A stretch of DNA of 64,000 nt from an uncultured Clostridia bacterium (GCA_947595585.1 CANQET010000003.1:62001-126000), one strand, 5' to 3'. Shown: positions 14,615 to 24,180, counted from the first letter of the stretch. Notes: generated by a model from the letters alone, not told the origin. Made by a program: numbers and translations.

Positions 14615-15400
14615 TTACCCGAAAATATGGTTGAAGTCGGGCAGGACGAGGTCGGGCACATCGGGAAATTGTGCCATCGAGCGCTCCGTCGTCTCCCCCG
14701 AGAGCACGAGGATGCTCCGCATCTTGTTGTTGTTCGCAAAGCGGATATCCGTATGCATCCTGTCGCCCACCATGCACATCCTCTCCCGCGGGACGCCGTA
14801 TTTTCGCACAAGGCCCTCCCCCATCGGCGCATACGGCTTGCCGATGATAGCATCGGGCGTGCGGTGCGAAGCGCGGGCGAACATCGCGAGGAAGGCGCCC
14901 ACATCGGGCATGGAACCGTCTTCGGTCGGGCAGACGTCGTCGGGATGGGTCGCGAGGAAGGGAATGCCCGCACGCAGGAAGCGATCAAGCAGGCGGATCT
15001 TCGGGAAGGTGAGCTCGGTATCGTAGGCGAGTACGGCGACTTCGGGCGCCCCGGCATCGAGCACGACGCCGCTCTTTTCGAATTCCGTACGGACGGCATC
15101 CGTCGCCACGAGGAAGACGCGCCTTCCCGGATAATGCACCTGCAGGTATTCCGCCGTCGCCATACCCGAAGTATAGACCCCGTCCCCCGCCGAAAAAAGC
15201 CCGATACGGGTGAGTTTTTCGCGGTATTCCGCCTCGGTCCGCGAGGAGTTGTTGGTGAGGAAGACGAGCTGTTTTCCCATGCCGCGAAGCGCAGAGAGCG
15301 TCTTGCGCATGGCCCCGATCGGGCGGTCGCCGAGGTAGACGGTGCCGTCGAGATCGAGCAAAAACAGGGATACCTCCCGCAATAATTCTTGTTTTGTCAT
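14615..15400 (-). CDS. HAD-IIA sugar-phosphate phosphatase (AraL/NagD-like)
   Basis: 261-aa phosphatase. The catalytic motif is LFLLDLDGTVYLGDRPIG, motif II is VFLTNNSSRT, the IIA-type cap follows, and the C-terminal part has IIGKPYAPMGEGLVRKYGVPRERMCMVGDRMHTDIRFANNNKM. The ATG overlaps the stop of the G1PDH-like gene by 4 bases (ATGA). AraL/AraM-type genes are neighbours in the Bacillus arabinose operon, so the pair may share a polyol or glycerol phosphate pathway. Confidence 0.83.
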   Translation of the reverse strand: MTKQELLREVSLFLLDLDGTVYLGDRPIGAMRKTLSALRGMGKQLVFLTNNSSRTEAEYREKLTRIGLFSAGDGVYTSGMATAEYLQVHYPGRRVFLVATDAVRTEFEKSGVVLDAGAPEVAVLAYDTELTFPKIRLLDRFLRAGIPFLATHPDDVCPTEDGSMPDVGAFLAMFARASHRTPDAIIGKPYAPMGEGLVRKYGVPRERMCMVGDRMHTDIRFANNNKMRSILVLSGETTERSMAQFPDVPDLVLPDFNHIFG

Positions 15401-16431
15401 GCAAACTCCAGAAGCCCGAAATCGCGGATGAGGGCGGAAAGTCCTCCGCTCCGCTCGGGAAGCCCTCCGATGGGCTTTATCGTTGTCTTCGGGCGATGCC
15501 GCCGCAAAAAGTGCGCGTGCGCCCGTTCGACGCAGGAAAGCAGGCAAAGCGCCTCTCCCCGCATGCCGAGAAACACTTCCTCCCGCCGCATGAGTTCTTG
15601 GGGCGTCGGAATGCAAAGATCGCCATAGGGTACCCCCGCATCCCGTGCACGGCGGCGATAATCCGGCACGGTGTATCGCCGCAAAGCGCCCTCGGAAAAG
15701 AAGGTCTTGTAGAGCGAAAGAAGGGTTATAAAGGCGCTGTATTCGGGCAAGACGCCGCCGAGCATACGGGATAGAAAGATCCCCTCGCCGCACGGCATGC
15801 CCTCCGCCTCGCAGGTCCGCGCGGCGAAGTTCTTCTTTACGAGCGAGGGAAGATCTTCCCCCTCCTCGAGCAGGGCGGCATAGAGCCGTTCGGAGGCCGC
15901 ATCCGCGCTGCGGAGCCCGAAGCGGACGAGCATTTGCGTCTCAAACAGGGCAAGGCGGGTCAGCAAAAGGCGGCTTTCGGCGGCGGCAAGCCCCTCCGAG
16001 AGCAGCGTTTTATCGAATACAGTCTCCCCTCTTTTGAGGGGGACGGTGCGAAGCTCTCCGTCCAATACGATCTCCCCCGCCTCCTCTGCGACGCCGTCGA
16101 GGGCGGCGCCTACGGGGAGCAAAAGGCAGGGGATGTGCATGATCTCCGCGAAAAAACGGCAGGCGCGGAGGGTCGCACCGCCGCCCACCGCGATCGCCGC
16201 CCCCACTTCGGGCAGGGCGAAGAGCGGGAGCGCATCCCGCTCGAAAACGACGGTCACGGCCCGCGAACCGCCCAAGGCCTCCAAGGCAAGCCCGCAGCAA
16301 GCCGCATCGGTGATGGCCGCCGCCTTCCCCGCCGTACGGCACAAAAAAGCTCGGATCGCTTCCCGTGCCGATGTGAATTCCACTTCCCCCGCTTCGGGGC
16401 TTCTCTCGGGTAAAATCGCCGCGTTTTGCAT
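15397..16431 (-). CDS. Glycerol-1-phosphate dehydrogenase-like protein (AraM/EgsA-related, divergent)
   Basis: 344-aa protein resembling the AraM/EgsA branch of the iron-containing alcohol dehydrogenase superfamily: the nucleotide-binding IAVGGGATLRACRFFAEIMHIPCLLLPVGAALDGVAEEAG corresponds to VGxGTxxDxxK...P(T)xxSxDGxxS. The region that should carry the metal-binding His pair (GSEHHxxH in AraM) reads CGEGIFLSRML and has no His, so activity may be lost or altered. AraM-like enzymes make sn-glycerol-1-phosphate. GGGAGGTCGCC precedes the ATG. It is probably cotranscribed with the HAD-IIA gene and perhaps the exporter upstream. Confidence 0.55.
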   Translation of the reverse strand: MQNAAILPERSPEAGEVEFTSAREAIRAFLCRTAGKAAAITDAACCGLALEALGGSRAVTVVFERDALPLFALPEVGAAIAVGGGATLRACRFFAEIMHIPCLLLPVGAALDGVAEEAGEIVLDGELRTVPLKRGETVFDKTLLSEGLAAAESRLLLTRLALFETQMLVRFGLRSADAASERLYAALLEEGEDLPSLVKKNFAARTCEAEGMPCGEGIFLSRMLGGVLPEYSAFITLLSLYKTFFSEGALRRYTVPDYRRRARDAGVPYGDLCIPTPQELMRREEVFLGMRGEALCLLSCVERAHAHFLRRHRPKTTIKPIGGLPERSGGLSALIRDFGLLEFA

Positions 16432-16474
16432 GGCGACCTCCCGTCATTTTCTTACCTCATGTGTGCATTTTGGG

Positions 16475-17443
16475 CTAAAAGAGCAGCCCGAGCGCGCAGG
16501 CGGCGTAGCCCGCCGCGATGGAGAAGAGCATCACGCCGCCGAGGATACACAGCCCGCGGCGAAGGGTCCCCTTCTCGCACAGGGCGATGTACCCGAGCCC
16601 CGCGCCCGCGAGGAGCCCCGAAAGCAGGCCGCCGAAGCAGATCCCGCCGAGGGCATACGTCTCCGCGAGCACGACGGACGCGGCACAGTTGGGGATCACT
16701 CCGATGAGGACGCAGAGCAGCGGCTGGAACCAATACCCGTTGCCGCCGAGGAAGGCGATCACGTTCTCTTCGCCGAGCGCATAAAAGAGCGAACCGAAGG
16801 CGAGGTTGACGAGGAAGACGAAGGCCGCCACCTGCAGCGTGTGGAGCAGCGGCGACACAAAATAGACCATCCACTTGCCGCCGTGCTTGTGTTCGCAGGG
16901 CGAGAGCTCGTCGCAGGCGCAATCGCCCGTCTCGTGCACGTGCTCATCCCCGTCCTCGTGGGCTTCGTGATGCTCGTGTTCGTGCGCTTCGTGGTCGTGA
17001 TGTTCGTGATCGTGGTGCCCCTCGGGCAGGGGGGCGAGCGTACGATCCCGCAAGACGAGGTCGCAAAGGTACCCCGCCGCGGCGCCCAAGAGGAGCTTGA
17101 TCCCGATAAGGACCCCCACCGTGATGAGTTTTGGCTTCCACGCGAGGGGGGAAAACAGGAGCACGATGAGGGCTTCATCGCTCGTTGCGAGAAGTACGGC
17201 GACGAGCGTCCCCAAGGTGATGTGGCGGTGGCGATAGAGCTTGGAGGCCATCACCGAGAAGCCGCACATCGGCACGATCCCGAGCGCGGCGCCGATGAGA
17301 GGCGCCCAAGGCCCCGTCAGTGCACGGCGAGGCTTGCCGACGTCCGTCTCATGCTCCAAAAGTTCGATGAGGATATAGAGAACGAGCAGGAAGGGCATGA
17401 GCTTGAGCGTGTCGAAAAGCGCATCCAAAACGACATCCCACAT
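16475..17443 (-). CDS. Putative heavy-metal exporter (10-TM, ArsP_2-like) with His-rich loop
   Basis: 322-aa integral membrane protein. Two hydrophobic halves with the conserved PMCGFSVMASKLYRHRHITLGTLVAVLLATSDEA and IGVIPNCAASVVLAETYALGGICFGGLLSGLLAGAGLG are typical of the putative 10-TM exporter family. The central loop (about residues 140-195) is packed with His, Asp and Glu (GHHDHEHHDHEAHEHEHHEAHEDGDEHVHE) plus CAC and C residues, and is likely to bind Zn, Mn or other divalent metals. The promoter is strong and the Shine-Dalgarno is GGGAGG. Substrate is inference only. Confidence 0.75.
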   Translation of the reverse strand: MWDVVLDALFDTLKLMPFLLVLYILIELLEHETDVGKPRRALTGPWAPLIGAALGIVPMCGFSVMASKLYRHRHITLGTLVAVLLATSDEALIVLLFSPLAWKPKLITVGVLIGIKLLLGAAAGYLCDLVLRDRTLAPLPEGHHDHEHHDHEAHEHEHHEAHEDGDEHVHETGDCACDELSPCEHKHGGKWMVYFVSPLLHTLQVAAFVFLVNLAFGSLFYALGEENVIAFLGGNGYWFQPLLCVLIGVIPNCAASVVLAETYALGGICFGGLLSGLLAGAGLGYIALCEKGTLRRGLCILGGVMLFSIAAGYAACALGLLF

Positions 17444-17472
17444 GGCATTTTCCCTCCCTTTTTTTCTCTAAA

Positions 17473-17501
17473 ATCATACCGCATTTCGGCGGCTTTGTCA
17501 A
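17473..17501 (-). promoter_or_regulatory. Promoter of the metal exporter gene
   Basis: Minus strand: -35 TTGACA (17496-17501), 17-bp spacer, -10 TATGAT (17473-17478), about 30 bases before the start codon. Confidence 0.78.
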
Positions 17502-17517
17502 CTGTTTTCCCCAAAGA

Positions 17518-17552
17518 TAAGAGCGCTTACCCGAGGGGTAAACGCTCTTTCG
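17518..17552 (-). terminator. Terminator of the MsmX-type ATPase gene
   Basis: Minus strand stem GAGCG-TTTACCC / GGGTAA-GCGCTC with a CTC loop, followed by TTATCTTT, directly after the stop codon. Confidence 0.65.
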
Positions 17553-17564
17553 TGAGAAAAGTTT

Positions 17565-19001
17565 TTACTTCTGTTCTTCGTTTTCCTGAGGAGCTTCGGC
17601 GGGAGCCTCTTGAGGTGCTTCTTGAGGAGCCTCTTCGGGAGCGGGAGCGGGAGCGGCGGCAGCGGCTGCGGCCTCTTGCGCCTTGCGCTTCTCTTCCATC
17701 TTCGCATCGCGCTTCATCTGCTTCTTCATCTCTTTGGTGACGACGCGCGCCGCCTCGATCTGCGCCTGCATATCCTGCGGCGTAGGCGGAACGAACGCTG
17801 CCCCCTCTGCATTTTCGGGGATGACGTCGTAGTGCTCATCGCGGGCAAGCATCGTGGCCTCGGTGTAGCCGTCGAAAAGGTGGATGTGACGGGCGTCGAA
17901 GGCAAGCTCGATCGTATCGCCGAGGTTCACACTGGCACGCGAGGAGATCTTCGCGACCATCTGCGAGACGCTGTCGACGACGGTGTTCTTCTCATTCTTG
18001 TAGTCGAGATCGCAGTAGATCTGCATTTCGGCGCCGAGCTTTTCGATGACTTCGAGCTTGGCGGTGACGACCGTCTCGGGAGAAGTGGAGATGAAGTTCT
18101 GATCCTCGTGGATATCTTCGGGACGAACGCCGAGCGTGACCGTCTTGCCCGTGTTCACATATTGATCGAAGTTCTTGATCTTGGAGACGACCGACTCGGG
18201 CAGCGCGATCTTGTTGCCGCCGATGATGTTGACGTACGTCTTATCGCCTTCCTGCGTGATCGTCGAATCCTTGAAGAAGTTCATCTGCGGCGTGCCGATG
18301 AAGCCTGCGACAAAGAGGTTGATGGGATAATCATAGAGGTTCTGCGGCGTATCGACCTGCTGCATGAAGCCGTCTTTCATGACAACGATACGGGTGCCCA
18401 TCGTCATCGCTTCGATCTGGTCGTGGGTGACGTAGATGAACGTCGTCCCAAGGCGGACATGGAGCTTACTGATCTCGGTACGCATCTGCGCACGGAGCTT
18501 TGCATCGAGGTTGGAAAGGGGCTCGTCGAGAAGGAAGACCTTGGGCTCGCGGACGATCGTTCTGCCGAGCGCAACGCGCTGCCGCTGGCCGCCGGAGAGC
18601 GCCTTGGGCTTACGGGAGAGGTAATCGGTGATGCCGAGGATGGCCGCCGCCTCTTTCACGCGCTGATCGATGACTTCCTTGGGCACTTTGCGCAGCTTCA
18701 AGCCGAAGGCCATGTTGTCGTAGACGGACATGTGCGGATAGAGCGCGTAGTTCTGGAAGACCATGGCGATATCACGATCTTTGGGGACGACGTCGTTGAC
18801 GAGCTTGCCGTCGATATAGAGTTCGCCCGAGGAGATCTCTTCAAGACCTGCGATCATGCGGAGCGTCGTAGACTTGCCGCAGCCGGAAGGGCCGACGAAA
18901 ACCATGAATTCCTTATCACGGATCTCGAGGCAGAAATCGAAGACGGCCTGGTTGCCGCCGGGATAGACCTTATTGATGTGTTTCAGTACAAGACCGGACA
19001 T
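17565..19001 (-). CDS. msmX: Sugar ABC transporter ATP-binding protein (MsmX/UgpC-like) with A/E/P/Q-rich tail
   Basis: 478-aa ATPase of the multi-sugar (CUT1) type. Walker A GPSGCGKST, signature LSGGQRQRVALGRTIVREPKVFLLDEPLSNLDAKLR, the H-loop in YVTHDQIEAMTMG, and C-terminal OB/TOBE domains (GVRPEDIHED..., ELAFDARHIHLFDG). No permeases or binding proteins are linked, consistent with a shared ATPase serving several importers. Relatives are about 370 aa; the last ~80 residues add a charged helix and a low-complexity segment AAAAAAAPAPAPEEAPQEAP. GGAGGAAATT fixes the start at MSGLVLKHINK. Confidence 0.9.
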   Translation of the reverse strand: MSGLVLKHINKVYPGGNQAVFDFCLEIRDKEFMVFVGPSGCGKSTTLRMIAGLEEISSGELYIDGKLVNDVVPKDRDIAMVFQNYALYPHMSVYDNMAFGLKLRKVPKEVIDQRVKEAAAILGITDYLSRKPKALSGGQRQRVALGRTIVREPKVFLLDEPLSNLDAKLRAQMRTEISKLHVRLGTTFIYVTHDQIEAMTMGTRIVVMKDGFMQQVDTPQNLYDYPINLFVAGFIGTPQMNFFKDSTITQEGDKTYVNIIGGNKIALPESVVSKIKNFDQYVNTGKTVTLGVRPEDIHEDQNFISTSPETVVTAKLEVIEKLGAEMQIYCDLDYKNEKNTVVDSVSQMVAKISSRASVNLGDTIELAFDARHIHLFDGYTEATMLARDEHYDVIPENAEGAAFVPPTPQDMQAQIEAARVVTKEMKKQMKRDAKMEEKRKAQEAAAAAAAPAPAPEEAPQEAPQEAPAEAPQENEEQK

Positions 19002-19030
19002 AATTTCCTCCAAGGATAGATTGTAAGAAT

Positions 19031-19059
19031 ATTATACCCCGAACCTCGGAAAAATGCAA
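19031..19059 (-). promoter_or_regulatory. Promoter of msmX
   Basis: Minus strand: -35 TTGCAT (19054-19059), 17-bp spacer, -10 TATAAT (19031-19036). Confidence 0.78.
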
Positions 19060-19099
19060 TGGGCAAATTTTACAAACATGCCCCGCAGGATTGTATATT

Positions 19100-20185
19100 T
19101 TGCACAATCGTCCCGCCCCTACGCAGTCCGAAAGCCCTACCCCCATCGGGGGGAGGGGGATCAAGGGGGTGGGGCGGCAAAGAGGTGAGTACGCAGTCCA
19201 ACCCCTTGCTTCCCCTCTTAGGGGAAGTACCCGCGCCAGCGGGGGATAGGGTTTCAAAAACCCCTCAGCCGCGGCTTACGCCGCGACAGCTCCCCTACAA
19301 GGGGAGCCAAGGGTCGCTCGTGATGCGCCCCGTCGGTCATCCGCCCACCCCCCTACCCCCCTCCAATGGAGGGGGTGTCTACATCATTTCGAACGTTAGT
19401 GAGAAATCTCAAAGTCGAGATTCCTCGGCTCACGCCTCGGAATGACGTACTATTGTGCCCCTACGCAGTCCGAACCCTCATTCCGTGAAAGCAAGTACGC
19501 AGTCCGCCTACCCCCTCCGTGGGAGGGGGATCAAGGGGGTGGGGCGGCAAAGAGGTGAGTACGAAGTCCAACCCCTTGCTACGTTTTCAGGGAAGCCCCT
19601 ACGCAGTCCAACCCCTTGCTTCCCCTCTTAGGGGAAGTACCCGCGTCAGCGGGGGATAGGGTTTCAAAAACCCTTCAGTCACGGCTCACGCCGCGACAGC
19701 TCCCCTACAAGGGGAGCCAAGGGTCGCTCGTGATGTGCCCCGTCGGTTTCCCGCCTACCCCCTCCGTGAAAGCAATTACGCAGTCCGCCTACCCCCTCCG
19801 TGGGAGGGGGATCAAGGGGGTGGGGCGGCAGAAAGAAAAATACGAAGTCCAACCCCTTGCTGCGTTTTCAGGGAAGCCCCTACGAAGTCCAACCCCTTGC
19901 TTCCCCTCTTAGGGGAAGTACCCGCGTCAGCGGGGGATAGGGTTTCAAAAACCCCTCAGTCACGGCTCACGCCGCGACAGCTCCCCTACAAGGGGAGCCA
20001 AGGGTCGCTAATGATGGGCCCCGTCGGTTTCCCGCCTACCCCCTCTGTGGGCGGGGGGGTCTACGTCATTTCGAACCCCGTTAGGGGTGAGAAATCTCAA
20101 AGTCGAGATTCCTCGGGCTACGCCCTCGGAATGACGTACTATTGTGCCCCTACGAAGTCCGCCTCACTCAAAGCGCAAGCAATAG
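19100..20185. repeat. 1.1-kb island of type A, B and C repeats
   Basis: No gene is seen. Complete type B elements lie at 19202-19317, 19612-19737 and 19893-20008. Type A elements lie at 19382-19446 and 20065-20135. Type C hairpins (CCCCCTCCGTGGGAGGGGG and the AATGG variant) fall between them. The B elements are 95% or more alike by eye. Linkers such as TACGAAGTCCAACCCCTTGCT recur, so larger composite units were duplicated. Confidence 0.85.
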
Positions 20186-20214
20186 AAAAACTGCCGCGCA
20201 GAAGCGCGGCAGCC
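20186..20214 (-). terminator. Terminator of the 1291-aa lipoprotein gene
   Basis: Minus strand stem CTGCCGCGC/GCGCGGCAG with a TTCT loop followed by TTTTTC, 18 bases after the stop codon. Confidence 0.85.
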
Positions 20215-20231
20215 TTTTCTTGTGTTTTGCG

Positions 20232-23200
20232 TTAGGCGTTTTCGATCGTAACGATGATCTGGTCGTTTTGATCGGCTTCGGAGCCGTTGTGTTTCAGGGT
20301 GTATTTGTACTCACCCATGGTCACTTCAGTCGTCTTCGCGCCGCCTTCAGTCTCAAGAGGAGCATTCACACTGAGCTGTGCGCCACCATTGATCGTGTAG
20401 TGGCCCCACCACCACTTACCGTTCGGCCCGATCCCCGTGAAGTCGAACTTCAGGGTCGCCGTGCCGTCTGCAAGCGTCACGCTGCTGACTTTGAGCGTCA
20501 TATCACCGGTTTCACCGATGAAGACGATCGTTTCAAGTTCTTGCTGCGTGTAGCCCTTCACGCTCGCCGTGAGCACAAGGTAGACGTGGTTATCTTCGGC
20601 AGTGAGCGCAGCCTTGGTGAAGTCGAGCTCGGGAGCATTCGTATCCGTCATGATCATGCCGAGGGTTCCCCAGAAGTACTCCGCCTTGTTGCTCGAAGGA
20701 TCGTAGACAAACTTGAACGTCTTCGTGCCGATCTTGAACTCTTTATCGTTCAAAGTCTGATCCGTAGGCTTGCAGCTTTCGGTATTGTTGTTGTCGCCGC
20801 CGATGCCGTCCGACGAATCGAAGTGGATCCCATAGGAACCGACAGTGAGCGCGGTGATATCGAGCGTCAACGTCCAATTACCTTCCGCAGCGGTGACCGT
20901 TCTCGCATATTTGTTGAGACGGTCCCAACCCATGCGGTCGAGATTATCGTTGTGCTGAATATCGTAGTAGACAACCTGCATATAGGCAGTAATGTCTGCA
21001 TCGCTGCAATCCGCATAGGTACCCGAGAGGACAAGGTTGATCTTCTCGCTCGCCTCTTCGACCTTCGCACCGGTCACCGCATAGGTGACCTTCGTGATCT
21101 TAAGCGTAAGGTCGGAGCCGCTGGTCCCTGCAAGCGTGAACATCGTGCCTTTCGCGGCGATCGTCTTATTTATCGTCACGTTCTTGATGTTGCCATTGCC
21201 GCTGCAATCGCTTGCAACGATATAGCTTCCCGCTGCAGTCGAGGAAACATCGAGCGTTACGCTGAACTTACCGTCTTCCGCGGTAACGGTCGGCTGGAGT
21301 TTCGTCCAAGCAGAGCCATAGAGGTCGACGCACATCGTGCGCACATCCTCATCCTCAAGGAAGCTCTTAATTTGCTCGGCGGTGAAGGCCTCGGTCTCAT
21401 AGGTGCCGTTCACGACAATGGCCGCCTTATTGTTGGCCGCAGTAAAATCAACACCGGTGACCGCATAATTGAACGTAACCGTCAGATAGATGCAGCCCCA
21501 ATGTACCGTGTCGTAATTATCGGCATAATTCTTGAGCTCAAAGGTACTACCAACTGCCTTCACGCTATTATCGGGGCAAGCCGTCGTGCTGAGCGTGAGA
21601 TCGTCGGATCCGCCTTTAGGGCCGAAGCGGCAGATATACTCGCCGGGTGCAAGCCAAGTGACATCGAACTTCAAGGTCCAAGTCTTGGCCTCGGTATCGA
21701 TGGAGATCCTTCTGATGCGATCTTTCGTCTTATCGAGGCTTAAACCACCAAACTGGAAGGGATAATTCGCCTGCTTGAAGTGATCCTTTGCGATCGCTTC
21801 GGTGACTTCGCCCGTGTAGGTACCGGAGAGCACGAAGAATGCTCTTCCGATCTCGTTCTCAAAGTTCTCGTCGGTGCCGTTGCCCTTATCGTTCATGAGC
21901 TCGAGCTTCGCGGACGTAGGCGCGGAGAAGGTGTAGGTGGGCACGATCGTGCTTTCGATCGAGAAAGTCACGTTGCCCCAAGTATAGATCGGGTCACCCT
22001 GCTTCTCACCGATCGGAGCGCCTGCCTTATACAGGTTCGTCCCAAGCTCAATGGTGAGTTGCTGGTTCCAGAGGTTGTAGTATTTGCCGCCGTCGCTATA
22101 GTTGTTCAAACCGTCGATGAAGAAGATGCTGCCGGGCGTGAAGTAATCGCTCTCACCTGCCGTGATATCGATCTTCATCTCCCAGGTCCCCTCGCCCATC
22201 GAGAAGGTCCAACCGGTGCCGTCTGCACCCGTAGCGGTGCCGTTGATCTTGTGAATATCCATGCGGAGCGGAAGTGCCTTCAACGCGGCTTCCAAAGTCT
22301 CTGCATCATAGTTCGCGCAGGTACCTTTATAGAGAAGGTATACCTTGTCGCCCTGCTTCTCGAGCGTGAAGGCCGTCACCTCATAGGTGGCATCTTCGGG
22401 GATCTCGACATAAGCTTCCACGTTCAACTGCGTGTTGCCGTAGCCGTTCTTTTCGATCGTATACTTCTTATCGCCGAAGGTCACGGAAGAAGTAAATGCA
22501 TCTGCATTCCATACGATATCGCCGCTACCGGAGTTATCTTCGCAAATGTAGTAGATCACGACCGGGACTTCGGTGACATCGATCTTGACGGTGAACTGCC
22601 CGTTCTCGGTGGTCACGGTCGTCGGGCATTCCGGCCAGCCCCAAGCAGCCAAGTCGCCCGCAGCTTTCGTTGCGGTGATACCGATAAAGAGCTCATTCTT
22701 GTTGTCATCTTCGAGCTTGCCCTTGAATTCTTCATCGGTGTAGCCCGTGAAGGTACCGGTGATCGTGAGGTAGACCTTATCGGCCGTCGCTTCAAGCGAC
22801 ATCCCCGTATAGGCGTGCGACTTGCCCGCTTCGCCGATATTGATCGTCAACGTACCGGATTTGCCGAGCTTCAACGTGTACTTCTTCGTGCCGAGCTCTT
22901 TGGTTGCGTTGGCATCTTCGGGGAGCGTCTTGATATCGCCGCTGCCGCTCTTGTCCATGCAGACGGAGAAAGGAATCGTGCCTTCGAGCGCGGTGATATC
23001 GATCTTCACCGTCCACGTGCCGTCGCTGTTCACTTCGACTTCGGTGGTCGTCTCCTGCCAAGTCCAAGGCTTTTCGCTGAGGCAGACGTTGGGAGCGAGG
23101 ACGTTCTCGTTGGAATCCTTGAGCGCGGCTTCGAAGCCGTTCTTGGTGTAGCCAGAGAAGGTACCGCTTACGACCACGTAGACCTTATCCGCCGTCGCTT

Positions 23201-24107
23201 CGAGGGTCGCAGACGTATAAGCATACGCCTCGGTGATCTCGCCGTCGTAAGGGGTGAAGGTGTAGGTGTCGCCGGCCATATCGTAGTAGACGATGTTGTC
23301 GCCGTCCATCACGGCAGCAAACGGGCTCAGGGACACTTCGCCCATTTCCTGATAGCCGACGATGTACTTGCCGATCGAAAGGAATTCGGCATCTACGAAG
23401 GCGGCATCGAGCTTGATCGCGCCGCGGTTGAAGTCGAGGAACTTCTCCTCGCCCTCTTCGCCCGAGCTGTAGACGCCGTCGGGCTCCGCCGCGTCACCGA
23501 GCGCCTTGCGGCCCGAGAATTCGATGGAAGCTTCTTCCCCAAAGGGGATCGTGAGCTTATCGTTCTCGAGTTTGCCTGCGGTGCCGTTGAAGTCGATCGC
23601 GCCCTCTTCGGACACGGTGCCGTGGACGCCTGCGCCGAGCTTCGCGGCGCCGCCCTTCTCCGTGAACATGAATGCGACGAAGAGATCGGTCTCATCGAGC
23701 ATTACGGCAGCTTCGACATCGAAGGTCTTGCCGGCGTAACTTTCGCCGAGCTTGGCGCCTTCGGCTTCGCCCGTCCAATACCCGCTGTAATTATCGACGA
23801 TCTCCTTCTTCCACTGTGCAGTGAAGGTGATATCCTTTGCGGGCATGACGTACTTCGCACCGGGGGCAACGTTCTTCGCGCCGTCGTTCCACGTCGTGAA
23901 GGTGTAGCCCTCGTAGGTGAAGGTGTTTTCCTTTACGGTGAACTCTTCACCCTCCTTGTACTTCTCCACCGTGGGAGCAGTACCCGTACCGCCGCCGGCG
24001 AGGTAGGTAACGGTGTAGGTCTTCGGCTTGGTGCAAGCCGAGATCACCGCCATACCGAGGCAGACGGAGAGCATCACCACCAAAAGGCGGATGATGTGCT
24101 TTTTCAT
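20232..24107 (-). CDS. Large modular surface lipoprotein (seven related modules plus an InlB-type repeat)
   Basis: 1291-aa exported protein. A lipoprotein signal ends at Cys25 (VISAC). Residues about 30-99 match the InlB B/Flg_new repeat (YTVTYLAGGGTGTAPTVEKYKEGEEF...FTAQW). After a ~200-aa segment, seven modules of about 130-170 aa follow, each opening with K-V-Y-L/V-V-x-S-G-T-[FYC]-x-x-Y-T near residues 309, 451, 594, 764, 900, 1029 and 1179. They share W-TVKIDIT-L, SGxGDI and KKYTL segments. The modules look like all-beta domains in a cell-surface stalk or adhesin. No LPXTG or S-layer motif. Codon use matches the neighbours. AGGAGG lies 8 bases before the ATG. Confidence 0.83.
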   Translation of the reverse strand: MKKHIIRLLVVMLSVCLGMAVISACTKPKTYTVTYLAGGGTGTAPTVEKYKEGEEFTVKENTFTYEGYTFTTWNDGAKNVAPGAKYVMPAKDITFTAQWKKEIVDNYSGYWTGEAEGAKLGESYAGKTFDVEAAVMLDETDLFVAFMFTEKGGAAKLGAGVHGTVSEEGAIDFNGTAGKLENDKLTIPFGEEASIEFSGRKALGDAAEPDGVYSSGEEGEEKFLDFNRGAIKLDAAFVDAEFLSIGKYIVGYQEMGEVSLSPFAAVMDGDNIVYYDMAGDTYTFTPYDGEITEAYAYTSATLEATADKVYVVVSGTFSGYTKNGFEAALKDSNENVLAPNVCLSEKPWTWQETTTEVEVNSDGTWTVKIDITALEGTIPFSVCMDKSGSGDIKTLPEDANATKELGTKKYTLKLGKSGTLTINIGEAGKSHAYTGMSLEATADKVYLTITGTFTGYTDEEFKGKLEDDNKNELFIGITATKAAGDLAAWGWPECPTTVTTENGQFTVKIDVTEVPVVIYYICEDNSGSGDIVWNADAFTSSVTFGDKKYTIEKNGYGNTQLNVEAYVEIPEDATYEVTAFTLEKQGDKVYLLYKGTCANYDAETLEAALKALPLRMDIHKINGTATGADGTGWTFSMGEGTWEMKIDITAGESDYFTPGSIFFIDGLNNYSDGGKYYNLWNQQLTIELGTNLYKAGAPIGEKQGDPIYTWGNVTFSIESTIVPTYTFSAPTSAKLELMNDKGNGTDENFENEIGRAFFVLSGTYTGEVTEAIAKDHFKQANYPFQFGGLSLDKTKDRIRRISIDTEAKTWTLKFDVTWLAPGEYICRFGPKGGSDDLTLSTTACPDNSVKAVGSTFELKNYADNYDTVHWGCIYLTVTFNYAVTGVDFTAANNKAAIVVNGTYETEAFTAEQIKSFLEDEDVRTMCVDLYGSAWTKLQPTVTAEDGKFSVTLDVSSTAAGSYIVASDCSGNGNIKNVTINKTIAAKGTMFTLAGTSGSDLTLKITKVTYAVTGAKVEEASEKINLVLSGTYADCSDADITAYMQVVYYDIQHNDNLDRMGWDRLNKYARTVTAAEGNWTLTLDITALTVGSYGIHFDSSDGIGGDNNNTESCKPTDQTLNDKEFKIGTKTFKFVYDPSSNKAEYFWGTLGMIMTDTNAPELDFTKAALTAEDNHVYLVLTASVKGYTQQELETIVFIGETGDMTLKVSSVTLADGTATLKFDFTGIGPNGKWWWGHYTINGGAQLSVNAPLETEGGAKTTEVTMGEYKYTLKHNGSEADQNDQIIVTIENA

Positions 24108-24180
24108 AACTTTCCTCCTATAATTATAATGTGCGCAAAAGGCGGGCTTTCATGCCGCCCACCGAACTGCGTCTGAATGT

